Below, piece by piece: positions 29,750-64,000 of a DNA stretch of 64,000 nt. The stretch spans positions 60,027,556 to 60,091,555 of the forward strand of contig CM067541.1 in NCBI GenBank assembly GCA_034509755.1. Reading direction: 5' to 3'. Numbering within the stretch: the first letter of the stretch is position 1; every line of letters begins with the position of its first letter. This DNA is from Anisodus tanguticus. Lineage: Eukaryota; Streptophyta; Magnoliopsida; Solanales; Solanaceae. The position numbers and the translations under genes were made by a program. Below the pieces are notes generated by a model. That model was not told where the DNA came from, ran no database searches, and saw nothing but the letters and a program-made list of their open reading frames with translations.

Positions 29750-31983
29750 TTACGTGCATATGTCATTTCGTCGCTTGCCTGTTCCTTGCTCTTCTACTTC
29801 TTCTTGGGCCGGGTGTGAATGCCGTGCTATCTTCTCGTTGATTCATTCATGTCATCGCATTCGACTTTCCATAGGTGCCTTTCTTTTGTCAAGCCCTCTA
29901 GAGTCGTCTTCATTGTCCGCAACTTCCACCTCTTCATCATCACCCCATTTCCTCTCTTCACTACTAGCAAGTGGGTAAATCTAAGCACGCTTGATTTAGC
30001 ACTACTAATTTGCTAGGAGGCGAAATCCGATGTGGTAGGAAAGATGGCATACTTGGCATTGGCTTAGGTTGTGAATTATTAATAGAGTTTGGGCTTGAAA
30101 TTGGGTTTGTGTATTTTATTGTTGTGGGCCCCGCGGGAGTGTGTGGACTTGGGCTCGGTTGGGGGGCCGTGTGGGTGTGGGGCCGGGTTCGGGTTGGGTT
30201 GGGCGAGAGGGGCTGGGGGTGGGTGCTTAGGGTTAGGGCTATTTCGGGTAGGGTTCCGGTAGGGTTTTCTCGGTTAGGGTTTCGGGTTGGTGAGGGTTAG
30301 GGTTTGGCGGCGGCAAAGTGTAATTTGCGCCGGTTTCGGGGGTTTTTCGGTGGCGGACTGTTTCGGGGCGTAATTTTACGGGATATTATTTCGTGGGGCC
30401 GGGTCGGAAGGTGGGTTCGACCCGTAATTGGGTGAATGTGGATTACGCCCCAATGCCCGTTAGGGTTAGGGTTAGGGGCGGCGGTATTAGGGTTTGGGTG
30501 GGATTCCGGTCGATTTGAGAGGGTTAGGTAGGGTTTCCGGTAGGGTTTCCGGCGATGGGATCGCCGGAGCTAGGGTTTGGGTGGCGGTATTTTCTGAATG
30601 ATTTTTTTCTGGGCTAGGTGGTTTAGGGCTAGGGTTTCCCATTCCCGGTTTTGGGTTAGGGTTTTGGGTGGCGGTAATGTGGTTTAGGGTGGTTTCCGGG
30701 CTGATGGGGTGGTTTCCGGTAGGGTTTCCGGTGGGGTTCTCATCGGAAGTTGACTGATTTGACGGGGAGGATGTGTTTCCGGTGGCTAATGACGCCGGAA
30801 TCACTGTTTCCGTCGGCAGAAAGCCAATTTCAGTGAGTATTTGGGTGAGAATAGGCTGTTTTGACGATGAGGCTATATTTCCGACGTCCAAAACCACTTG
30901 GGGAGCTGTTTCAGTCGTCAGAAGAGTGCTTTCCGTCAAAACCAAAGGCTGTTTTTGGGTGTTTTGCTTTTTTCTTTTGTGGGTTACGGTGGTCCATTCC
31001 TGGGAGGGGTTTGGGGCCGTAGGTAGTGGTTTTGGGATAGGGTTTTGACGGCTAGGGTTTGTAGGGGGTAGAGTAGGGTTGGGAGCCTTACCTTTTGCCG
31101 CCGCCACCACTGAATCTTCACCGTGATTCCTCTTTTCCGGTTGCAATTCCGGGTGTTCCTTCCAACATCCTTGAAGATCATGTCCTTGCAACATACAAGT
31201 AGTACAATATTTGGGTAGGAAATCATAACGAATCTTGTATGAAATTGTTTCCATCTCCTCCCCATTCATGATTTGTATGTTATACTTTTGTGGGTGTTCT
31301 TGTAGCAAATCGGCTTCCACCTTGACCCTAGCACAACTAGGTCTTGTTTTGTTCAAAGTAGCCGCATCAATTGCAATTGGCCTCCCCACCGCCGAAGCTA
31401 TGGAGAATAGAATCGATGGGACATAGAAATTGGGAGGTAAATTCGGGAATGAAAGCCAAATTACCGCCTTGCTTGTCTCTTCTTCCGGAGTAAACCATAT
31501 ATCCCATTTGAAAGTTCTCATTAAAAAGGATTTGGAGTTCTCCTTTATCCAAAAATTAGGTCTTGACATCAACGTGACATAGTCTTCTTCGATTGAACAT
31601 CGAATCAACACATGCCTATTGTGCAAAAGCCCAATATTCACTTCCGCTTTCAATGAACATTGCTTTGGAATAGCCGTCCTCAAGAAAGCAATAGAGGGCA
31701 TTCCATGACTAAACTTACCAACTACGGCATACTTCAAATCTTGTTGTTCCACCATAGATGCAACTTCTTGATTAGTAAACCGAATTGTTGGCTCTCCATG
31801 AAGGTAGGAGATTGGTTTTTGTGGAATTGAGGGAGAAGGGTTTCGGCCAAGAGAGTTCTCGGCCAAACCATTACCGCCGCAAGCATTGTGGGTGTTGGTG
31901 ACGATTTGGGAGTATATTACGGGTTGGGGAATGGTCGCCGGGGGTTGGGTGACCTCGGGAGGAGGCCACCCTGTATCAATCAC
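29750..31983 (-). pseudogene. U12 ORF1 (epsilon type); 498 codons open but no canonical ATG
   Basis: The frame is open at 30487-31983, with the DUF4283-like domain, the knuckle Cys260/Cys263/His268/Cys273 (numbered from the GTG at 31983) and a long Thr/Pro-rich linker. The start position that is ATG in U1 reads ACA here. The only nearby in-frame alternative is GTG, so translation initiation is unclear. C-terminal to 30487 the frame is broken. SSEERKWGDDEE can still be read near 29920-29970, marking the usual acidic C-terminus, and the frame closes at the TAA next to the small ORF. Confidence 0.68.
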
Positions 31984-32068
31984 AGCCAGATTGGCCGGAA
32001 TTTGGACCGAAAGTGTGGGTAGATGACACGCCGAAAATCGCCTCTCCTAGAGAGCGTTTTTTCGGACC

Positions 32069-32417
32069 GTGTTTAGGGTTTAGGGTTTAGGGTTTAGGGT
32101 TTAGGGTTTAGGGTTTAGGGTTTAGGGTTTAGGGTTTAGGGTTTAGGGTTTAGGGTTTAGGGTTTAGGGTTTAGGGTTTAGGGTTTAGGGTTTAGGGTTT
32201 AGGGTTTAGGGTTTAGGGTTTAGGGTTTAGGGTTTAGGGTTTAGGGTTTGGGGTTTAGGGTTTAGGGTTTAGGTTTAGGGTCGGGGTTAGGTTTAGGGTT
32301 TAGGGTTTAGGGTTTAGGGTTCGGTTAGGGTTCGGGGCTAGGGGGTTTAGGGGGTTCAGGCTTAGGGTTTAGGGTTTAGGGTTTAGGGTTTAGGGTTTAG
32401 GTTTAGGGTTTTTAGGG
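32069..32417 (+). repeat. Telomeric tract 12, TTTAGGG, the longest between elements
   Basis: About 27 uninterrupted TTTAGGG units. A degenerate patch (32255-32360) with TTTGGGG, TCGGGG and one-base losses follows, then about seven more units. Confidence 0.93.
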
Positions 32418-32439
32418 TTTTTTTTTTTTTTTTTTGAAG

Positions 32440-32460
32440 CCACAGCCTCTCGGCTTGTGG
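32440..32460 (-). other. 3'-terminal GNRA hairpin, GAGA loop
   Basis: In RNA sense the arms are CCACAAGCC and GGCUGUGG with a bulged A, closed by GAGA; four bases (CUUC) then lead into the poly(A). Other copies have a GCGA loop (e.g. 1568-1588, 4275-4295, 10525-10545, 13368-13388, 15478-15498, 17560-17580, 20472-20492, 23535-23555, 29398-29418). The loop keeps the GNRA rule while its second base changes. Confidence 0.75.
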
Positions 32461-32787
32461 AGTTTTATTAATAACATAAAAGGAAAAACATGGGGCCCCA
32501 TAGGGGAAGTACAAGCAGGGGGGAGACTTCCTATACCCCCACCGGCTACTCCTATCGAGGCAAGCCCCTAGCCGTAATGTAAAAAGAAAGAACTAGCTAA
32601 AACTAGATATTCTATGATCATCATAGAGTTTATAATACACTCTATGATGATATGACAAATGATGATACTAACATAGAGAAAAACTAATATAAGAACAAAG
32701 CTATCTTCTACCCCGGCCTTATAAAGTCTTCAATACGTGTACCTTTTCTTGTGCATCTTCCAAGTATGTATGAAATTGAATCATCCT

Positions 32788-35030
32788 TTACGTGCATATG
32801 TCATTCGTCGCTTGCCTCTGTTCCTTGCTCTTCTACTTCTTCTTGGGCCGGGTGTGAATGCCGTGCTATCTTCTCGTTGATTCATTCATGTCATCGCATT
32901 CTCGACTTTCCATAGGTGCCTTTCCTTTGTCAAGCCCTCTAGAGTCGTCTTCATTGTCCGCAGCCTTCCACCTCTTCATCATCACCCCATTTCCTCTCTT
33001 CACTACTAGAAGTGGGTAAATCTAAGCACGCTTGATTTAGCACTACTAATTTGCTAGGAGGCGAAATCCGATGTGGTAGGAAAGATGGCATACTGGCATT
33101 GGATTAGGTTGTGAATTATTAATCGAGTTTGGGCTTGAAATTGGGTTTGTGTATTTTATTGTTGTGGGCCCCGCGGGAGTGTGTGGACTTGGGCTCGGTG
33201 GGGGCCGTGTGGGTGTGGGGCCGGGTTCCGGTTGGGTTGGGCCGAGAGGGTCGCCGGGTGGGTGCCGGTTAGGGCTATTTCGGGTAGGGTTCCGGTAGGG
33301 TTTTCTGTTAGGGTTTCCGGCAGTGTAGGGTTAGGTTTGACGGCGGCAAAGTCGAATTTGCGCCGGATTCCGGGGTTTTTTGGTGGCGGGTGTTTCCGGA
33401 TGCGTGATTTCCGAGTAGGATTTTTGTGGGGTCGGGTTCGTGGTGGGTCCGACCCGTAATGGGTAGAGTTGGGCACTGTGCCCCAACCCCGTTTAGGGTT
33501 AGGGTTGGGGCGGCGGAATTAGGGTTTATTGGTGGTTCCGTAGGATAGGAGGGTTTCCTCCGGGGGGTTTCGTATGGTTTCCGTGGTTCGATGGGTCGCC
33601 GGAGTCGCGGTTTTTGGTTCCGGGTCGGGGGGTTAGTGGCTAGGGTTTCCCAACCCCGTATTGGATTAGGGTTTATCGGGGGCGGTATTGTGGTTTGGGC
33701 CCGATTCCGGGAGAATGGGCCGGTTTCCGGTAGGGTTTCCGTAGGTGTCTCGACTCGAAATTGGCCGATTTGACGGGGGGTCGTGTTTCCGACGGCCGAT
33801 GATGCCGAATCATCGTTTGGCCGGCGTAATGCCAATTTCAAAGTGAGGATTTGGGTGAGAATAGGTCGTTTTGAGGAAGAGGCTATATTTCCAACATCCG
33901 AAACCACTTGAGGGGTTGTTTCGCTACGGAGTAGTATTTTCCATCAAATCCAAAGGTTGTTTTTGGTGGTTTTGTTTTTTTCTTTTTGTGAGTTACGGTG
34001 GTCCATTCCTGGGGGGGGTTTGGGGCCGTAGGTAGTGGTTTTGGGTTAGGGTTTTGACGGCTAGGGTTTGTAGGGGGTAGAGTAGGGTTAGGAGCCTTAC
34101 CTTTTGCCGCCGCCACCACTGAATCTTCACCGTGATTCCTCTTTTCCGTTGCAATTCCGGTGTTCCTTCCAACATCCTTGAAGATCATGTCCTTGCAACA
34201 TACAAGTAGTGCAATATTTGGGTAGGAAATCATAACGAATCTTGTATGACATTGTTTCCATCTCCTCCCCATTCATGATTTGTATGTTATACCTTTGTGG
34301 GTGTTCTTGTAGCAAATCGGCTTCCACCTTGACCCTAGCACAACTAGGTCTTGTTTTGTTCAAAGTAGCCGCATCAATTGCAATTGGCCTCCCCACCGCC
34401 GAAGCTATGGAGAATAAAATCGATGGGACATAGAAATTGGGAGGTAATTGGGGAAAGAAAGCCAAATTACCGCCATGCTTGTCTCTTCTTCCGGAGTAAA
34501 CCCTATATCCCATTTGAAAGTTCTCATCAAAAAGGATTTGGAGTTCTCCTTTATCCAAAAATTAGGCCTTGACATCAAAGTGACATAGTCTTCTTCGATT
34601 GAACATCGAATCAACACATGCCTATTGTGCAAAAGCCCAATATTCACTTCCGCTTTCAATGAACATTGCTTTGGAATAGCCGTCCTCAAGAAAGCAATAG
34701 ATGGCATTCCATGACTAAACTTACCAACTACGCATACTTCAAATCTTGTTGTTCCACCATAGATGCAACTTCTTGATTAGTAAACCGAATTGTTGGCTCT
34801 CCATGAAGGTAGGTGATTGGTTTTTGTGGAATTGAGGGAGAAGGGTTTCGGCCAAGAGAGTTCTCGGCCAAACCATTACCGCCGCAAGCATTGTGGGTGT
34901 TGGTGACGATTTGGGAGTATGTTACGGGTTGGGGGGAATGGTCGCGGGGTTGGGTGACCTCGGGAGGAGGCCACCCCAGATCAATCACGCCGATTGGCCG
35001 AATTTGGACCGAAGTGTGGGTAGATGACAC
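32788..35030 (-). pseudogene. U13 ORF1 (epsilon type), many frameshifts
   Basis: The codon aligned with the U1 ATG reads CTG (I-D-L-G-W). Pieces of the DUF4283-like domain and the knuckle (CTTCMLQGHDLQGC) fall in at least four frames between 35030 and 33883. The linker pieces read at 33907-33308 and 33476-33156. The epsilon C-terminus and the small downstream ORF (ATG at 32782-32784) are also broken by one-base differences from U12. The density of breaks in an otherwise near-identical copy points to sequence quality as much as decay. Confidence 0.65.
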
Positions 35031-35086
35031 GCCGAAAATCGCCTCTCCTAGAGAGCGTTTTTTCGGACCGTGTTTAGTGAAAAGTA

Positions 35087-35390
35087 GGGTTTAGGGTTTA
35101 GGGGGTTTAGGGTTTAGGGTTTAGGGTTTAGGGTTTAGGGGTTTAGGGTTTAGGGTTTAGGGTTTAGGTGGTTTAGGGTTTAGGTTTAGGGTTTAGGGTT
35201 TAGGGTTTAGGGTTTAGGGTTTAGGGGGTTTAGGGTTTAGGTTTAGGGTTTAGGGTTTAGGGTTTAGGTTTAGGGTTGTGGTTTAGGGTTTAGGGTTTAG
35301 GGTTTAGGGTTTGTGGTTTAGGTTTAGGGTTAGGGTGGTTGTGGTTTAGGGTTTGTGGTTTTAGGGGTGGTTTAGGTTTAGGGTTGTGGT
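35087..35390 (+). repeat. Distal telomeric repeat, irregular TTTAGGG
   Basis: Mostly TTTAGGG, with frequent extra or missing bases (GGTTTAGGTGG, TTTAGGGGG). It follows U13 and opens the gene-free distal part of the window. Confidence 0.9.
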
Positions 35391-36883
35391 TCGTGGTTCG
35401 TGGTTAGTGGTTCGTGGTTCGTGGTTCGTGGTTTAGGTTTAGGGTTTGGTTTCGTGGTTCGGTTTAGGGTTTAGTGGTTTAGGGTTCGTGGTTCGTGGTT
35501 CGTGGTTTAGTGGTTCGTGGTTTAGTGGTCTGTGGTTCTGTGGTTGGTTTGTGGTTCAGTGGGTTGGTTTAGTGGTTCGTGGTTAGTGGTTCGTGGTTAG
35601 TGGTTTAGGTGGTTCGTGGTTCAGTGGTTTAGTGGTTCGTGGTTTAGGGTTGGTTTGTGGTTCGTGGTTAGTGGTTCAGTGGTTCGTGGGTTCGTGGTTC
35701 GTGGTTTCGTGGTTCGTGGTTCGTGGTTCGTGGTTGTGGTTCGTGGTTGTGGTTCGTGGTTCAGTGGTGGTTCGTGGTTCGTGGTTCGTGTGGTTGTGGT
35801 TTGTGGTTTCAGTGGTTTGGTGGTTCGTGGTTCTGTGGTTCAGTGGTTTCGTGGTTCGTGGTTCGTGGTTGTGGTGGTTCAGTGGTTCAGTGGTGGTTCG
35901 TGGTTCGGGTTTGGTTCGTGGTTTGTGGTTGTGGTTTCAGTGGTTTCAGTGGTTCGTGGTTTAGTGGTTCAGGGTTTAGGGTTGGTTCGTGGTGGTTAGT
36001 GGTTCGTGGTTTAGGGTTTAGGTTTGGTGGTGTGGTTAGTGGTTTCAGTGGTTCGTGGTTTAGTGGTTCAGGGTTTGTGGTTTGTGGTTTAGGTTTAGTG
36101 GTTTAGGGTTTGGTTTGTGGTTTAGGGTTTGTGGTTTAGTGGTTTGGTTTAGGGTTTAGGGTTTAGGTTCGTAGGGTGGTTCGTGGTTTAGGTTTAGTGG
36201 TTTGGTTGTGGTTTAGTGGTTAGTGGTTTGGTTTGTGGTTTAGGGTTTGGTTAGTGGTTTGTGGTTTAGGTTTAGTGGTTTAGTGGTTTAGTGGTTGTAG
36301 TGGTTTAGTGGTTTAGTGGTTTAGTGGTTTAGTGGTTTAGTGGTTTAGTGGTTTAGTGGTTTAGGGTTTAGTGGTTTGGTTTGTGGTTAGTGGTTTAGTG
36401 GTTTAGTGGGTGGTTTGTGGTTTAGGTGGTTTAGGTTTAGGTGGTTTGGTTTAGGTTTAGTGGTTTAGTGGTTTAGTGGTTTGTGGTTTAGTGGTTTAGT
36501 GGTTTAGGGTTTAGTGGTTTAGTGGTTTAGTGGTTTAGTGGTTTGTGGTTTGTGGTTTAGTGGTTCGTGGTTTGTGGTTGGTTTAGTGGTTTAGTGGTTG
36601 TGGTTTAGTGGTTTAGTGGTTTAGTGGTTTAGGTTTGGTTTAGTGGTTTAGGGTTTGGTTTAGTGGTTTAGTGGTTTAGTGGTTTAGTGGTTTGGTTTAG
36701 TGGTTCAGTAGGTTAGTGGTTTGTGTTTGTGGTTCGTGGTTTGGTGGTTTGTGGTTTAGTGGTTTAGGTTTCGTGGTTTAGTGGTTTAGGGTTTAGTGGT
36801 TTAGTGGTTTAGTGGTTTAGGGTTTAGTGGTTTGGTTTAGTGGTTTAGGTTTAGTGGTTTAGGTTTGGTTTAGGGTGGTTGGT
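35391..36883 (+). repeat. Transition zone: TTTAGTGG and TTCGTGG mixture
   Basis: 7- and 8-base units alternate without order. A TTCGTGG-rich part (to about 36110) is followed by a TTTAGTGG-rich part (36110-36880). No gene is seen; the open frames are translations of the repeat. Confidence 0.85.
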
Positions 36884-38980
36884 TTGTGGTTCGTGGTTCG
36901 TGGTTAGTGGTGTGGTTGTGGTTCGTGGTTCAGGTGGTGTGGTTCGTGGTTCGTGGTTCGTTCGTGGTTCGTGGTTCGTGGTTCGTGGTTCAGTGGGTGG
37001 TTCGTGGTTCAGTGGTTCGTGGTTCGTGGTTCGTGGTTCGTGGTTCGTGGTTCGTGGTTCGTGGTTCGTGGTTCGTGGTTCGTGGTTCGTGGTTCGTGGT
37101 TCGTGGTTCGTGGTTCGTGGTTCGTGGTTCGTGGTTCGTGGTTCGTGGTTCGTGGTTCGTGGTTCGTGGTTCGTGGTTCGTGGTTCGTGGTTCGTGGTTC
37201 GTGGTTCGTGGTTCGTGGTTCGTGGTTCGTGGTTCGTGGTGGTTGTGGTTCGTGGTTCGTGGTTCGTGGTTAGGTGGTTCGTGGTTTCGTGGTTCGTGGT
37301 TTGTGGTTCGTGGTTCGTGGTTTAGGGTGTGGTTGGTGTGGTTCGTGGTTAGGGTTTAGTGGTGGTTCAGTGGTTCTGTGGTTCGTGGTTCGTGGTTCGT
37401 GGTTCGTGGTTCGTGGTTCAGTGGTTCGTGGTTCGTGGTTCGTGGTTCGTGGTTCGTGGTTCGTGGTTCGTGGTTCGTGGTTCGTGGTTCGTGGTTCGTG
37501 GTTCGTGGTTCGTGGTTCGTGGTTCGTGGTTCGTGGTTCGTGGTGGTTCGTGGTTCGTGGTTCGTGGTTCGTGGTTCGTGGTTCAGTGGTTCGTGGTTCG
37601 TGGTTCGTGGTTCGTGGTTCGTGGTTTGTGGTTCAGTGGTTCGTGGTTCGTGGTTCGTGGTTCGTGGTTCGTGGTTCGTGGTTCGTGGTTCGTGGTTCGT
37701 GGTTCGTGGTTCGTGGTTCGTGGTTCGTGGTTCGTGGTTCGTGGTTCGTGGTTCGTGGTTCAGTGGTTCGTGGTTCGTGGTTCGTGGTTCGTGGTTCGTG
37801 GTTCGTGGTTCGTGGTGGTTCGTGGTTCGTGGTTCGTGGTTCGTGGTTCGTGGTTTGGTTCGGTGGTTTAGTGGTTCGTGGTTCGTGGTTCAGTGGTTGT
37901 GGTTCGTGGTTCGTGGTTTAGTGGTTCGTGGTTCGTGGTTCGTGGTTTAGGTGGTTTAGTGGTTCGTGGTTCGTGGTTCGTGGTTCGTGGTTCGTGGTTC
38001 GTGGTTCGTGGTTCGTGGTTCGTGGTTCGTGGTTCGTGGTTTAGGTGGTCGTGGTTCGGTGGTTCAGTGGTTCGTGGTTCGTGGTTCGTGGTTCGTGGTT
38101 CAGTGGTTCGTGGTTCGTGGTTCGTGGTTCGTGGTTCGTGGTTCGTGGTTCGTGGTTCGTGGTTCGTGGTTCGTGGTTCGTGGTTCAGTGGTTCGTGGTT
38201 GGTGGTTCGTGGTTCGTGGTTCGTGGTTCGTGGTTCGTGGTTCGTGGTTCGTGGTTCGTGGTTCGTGGTTCGTGGTTCGTGGTTCAGTGGTTCGTGGTTC
38301 GTGGTTCGTGGGTGGTTCGTGGTCTGTGGTTCGTGGTTGTGGTTCGTGGTTCGTGGTTCAGTGGTTCGTGGTTCGTGGTTCGTGGTTCTGTGGTTCGTGG
38401 TTCAGGTGGTTCGTGGTTCGTGGTTCGTGGTTCAGTGGTTCGTGGTTCGTGGTTCAGGGTTCGTGGTTCGTGGGTGTGGTTCAGTGGTTCGTGGTTTGGT
38501 GGTTCGTGGTTCGTGGTTCGTGGTTCGTGGTCGTGGTTCGTGGTTCGTGGTTCGTGGTGGTGGTCGTGGTTCGTGGTTCGTGGTTCGTGGTTCGTGGTTC
38601 GTGGTTCGTGGTTCAGTGGTTGTGGTTCGTGGTTCGTGGTTCGTGGTTCAGGTGGTTCGTGGTTCGTGGTCGTGGTTCAGTGGTTCGTGGTTCAGTGGTT
38701 CGTGGTTCAGTGGTTCGTGGTTCTGTGGTTCGTGGTCGTGGTTCGTGGTTCGTGGTTCGTGGTTCGTGGTTCGTGGTTCGTGGTTCGTGGTCGTGGTTCG
38801 TTCGTGGTGGGTCTGTGGTTCAGGGTTCGTGGTTCGTGGTCTGTGGTTCGTGGTTGTGGTTCGTGGTTCGTGGTCGTGGTTCGTGGTCGTGGTCGTCGTG
38901 GTTCGTGGTTCGTGGTTCGTGGTTCGTGGTTCGTGGTCGTGGTTCAGTGGTTCGTGGTTCAGTGGTTCGTGGTCTCAGGT
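36884..38980 (+). repeat. TTCGTGG heptamer array
   Basis: Long runs of TTCGTGG, e.g. 37017-37240 almost without change, interspersed with CAGTGG, GTGG and TTTAGTGG units. Seven bases per unit, as in the telomeric repeat, with three positions changed. Confidence 0.9.
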
Positions 38981-39529
38981 CGTGGTCAGTGGTCCGTGGT
39001 TCGTGGTCGTGGTCGTGGTTCGTGGTCCGTGGTCCTCGTGGTCCGTGGTCCAGTGGTCCGTGGTCCGTGGTCCGTGGTCCGTGGTCCGTGGTCCGTGGTC
39101 CGTGGTCTGTGGTCCGTGGGTGGTCCAGTGGTCCGTGGTCCGTGTGGTCCGTGGTCCGTGGTCCGTGGTCCGTGGTCCGTGGTCCGTGGTCCGTGGTCCG
39201 TGGTCCGTGGTCCGTGGTCCGTGGTCCGTGGTCCGTGGTCAGGTCCAGTGGTCCAGTGGTCCAGTGGTCAGGTGGTCCGTGGTCCAGGTGTGTCCGTGGT
39301 CCGTGGTCAGTGGGTCCGTGGTCCGTGGTCCGTGGTCCGTGGTCCGTGGTCAGGCGTGTCCGTGGTCCGTGGTCTCCGTGGTCCGTGGTCCGTGGTCCGG
39401 CTCGTGGTCCGTGGTCCGTGGTCCGTGGTCCGTGGTCCGTGGTCCGTGGTCCTCAGTGGTCCGTGGTCCGTGGTCCAGTGGTCCAGTGGCCTGTGGTCCG
39501 TGGTCCGTGGTCCAGGTCCAGGTGGTCCA
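38981..39529 (+). repeat. TCCGTGG heptamer array
   Basis: TTCGTGG passes over into TCCGTGG within about 80 bases near 38980-39060. The run ends near 39529, where CAGGT and CAGGC units begin. Scattered CAGTGG units occur. Confidence 0.9.

Positions 39530-64000
<24,471 letters not shown>

Larger units (their letters stand above)
29381..32068 (-). mobile_element. U12: epsilon-family telomeric retroelement, full length
   Basis: A T13 tract, the terminal hairpin at 29398-29418, a perfect AT-rich hairpin at 29577-29611, and a 5' end CCGTGTTT running directly into AGGG of the telomere. It is very similar to U13 and, over the overlap, to U1. Confidence 0.88.
32418..35086 (-). mobile_element. U13: epsilon-family telomeric retroelement, most distal copy
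   Basis: A T18 tract, then a terminal hairpin (32440-32460) whose loop reads GAGA in RNA sense instead of GCGA. A perfect AT-rich hairpin lies at 32617-32651. The 5' end is TTTAGTGAAAAGTAGGG. It has many single-base gaps against U12, more than any other pair of copies. Confidence 0.87.

Noticed and set aside
1553..35086. Host DUF4283 gene cluster rather than transposons
   Set aside because: Each unit has a poly(A) tail, a common 3' tail and a 5' edge exactly at telomeric repeat, and none has introns in ORF1. U6 is 5'-truncated, as retrotransposed copies are.
1553..35086. LTR retrotransposons or Penelope-like elements
   Set aside because: There are no terminal direct repeats, primer-binding site, polypurine tract, protease, integrase, RT or GIY-YIG domain. 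The poly(A) ends and the DUF4283/CCHC ORF1 fit the LINE class.
36879..37950. Several plus-strand frames rich in Gly-Ser-Trp-Phe-Val-Val-Arg
   Set aside because: These are the same 7-residue translation of TTCGTGG in three frames, not a structural or glycine-rich protein gene.

Overview
The window looks like a chromosome end of a flowering plant. It carries Arabidopsis-type telomeric repeats (TTTAGGG)n and plant LINE-type ORF1 proteins (DUF4283-like domain plus a CCHC zinc knuckle). I cannot name the species. G-rich TTTAGGG reads left to right, so the chromosome interior should lie to the left and the physical end to the right.

Positions 1-35086 are a head-to-tail array of thirteen short (2.0-3.1 kb) poly(A)-type retroelements, here called U1-U13. 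All lie on the minus strand, and a tract of telomeric repeat separates each from the next. Every 3' junction on the plus strand reads telomere repeat, poly-T, then a shared 3' tail. Every element's 5' end faces the chromosome tip and is followed by fresh telomeric repeat. This is the arrangement expected if the telomere's own 3' end primed reverse transcription of a polyadenylated RNA and telomerase then extended the new end. Each element encodes one long ORF1 (about 740-880 codons in outline): Pro/Thr-rich N-terminus, DUF4283-like domain, CX2CX4HX4C knuckle, Pro/Asn/Thr-rich linker, and a family-specific acidic-then-basic C-terminus with a conserved RRKW-like motif. A small second ORF (about 72 codons) usually starts at or near the ORF1 stop. 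No reverse transcriptase or endonuclease is encoded. The elements are therefore ORF1-only, comparable to Drosophila HeT-A, the RT-less MoTeR2 of Magnaporthe telomeres and half-LINEs, and they must be mobilised in trans. Five sequence families are interleaved: alpha U2, U6; beta U4, U5, U8; gamma U3, U9; delta U10; epsilon U1, U12, U13. U7 and U11 are alpha/beta chimeras.

The shared 3' tail carries an AT-rich hairpin with compensatory changes, a CCCC/GGGG hairpin next to a GGGGCCCC palindrome, an AATAAA signal, and a terminal hairpin with a GNRA loop directly before the poly(A). Another small hairpin lies in the 5' leader.

Positions 35087-64000 contain no gene. TTTAGGG decays into TTTAGTGG/TTCGTGG mixtures, then TTCGTGG, then TCCGTGG, then about 24.5 kb of irregular CTCAGG. 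This is either a long run of variant telomere/satellite or miscalled telomere. Two signs favour partly uncorrected long-read data: drift through mostly transition-type variants, and differences between near-identical copies that concentrate at CAG/CTG sites. Many ORF1 frameshifts may therefore be sequencing errors rather than decay.
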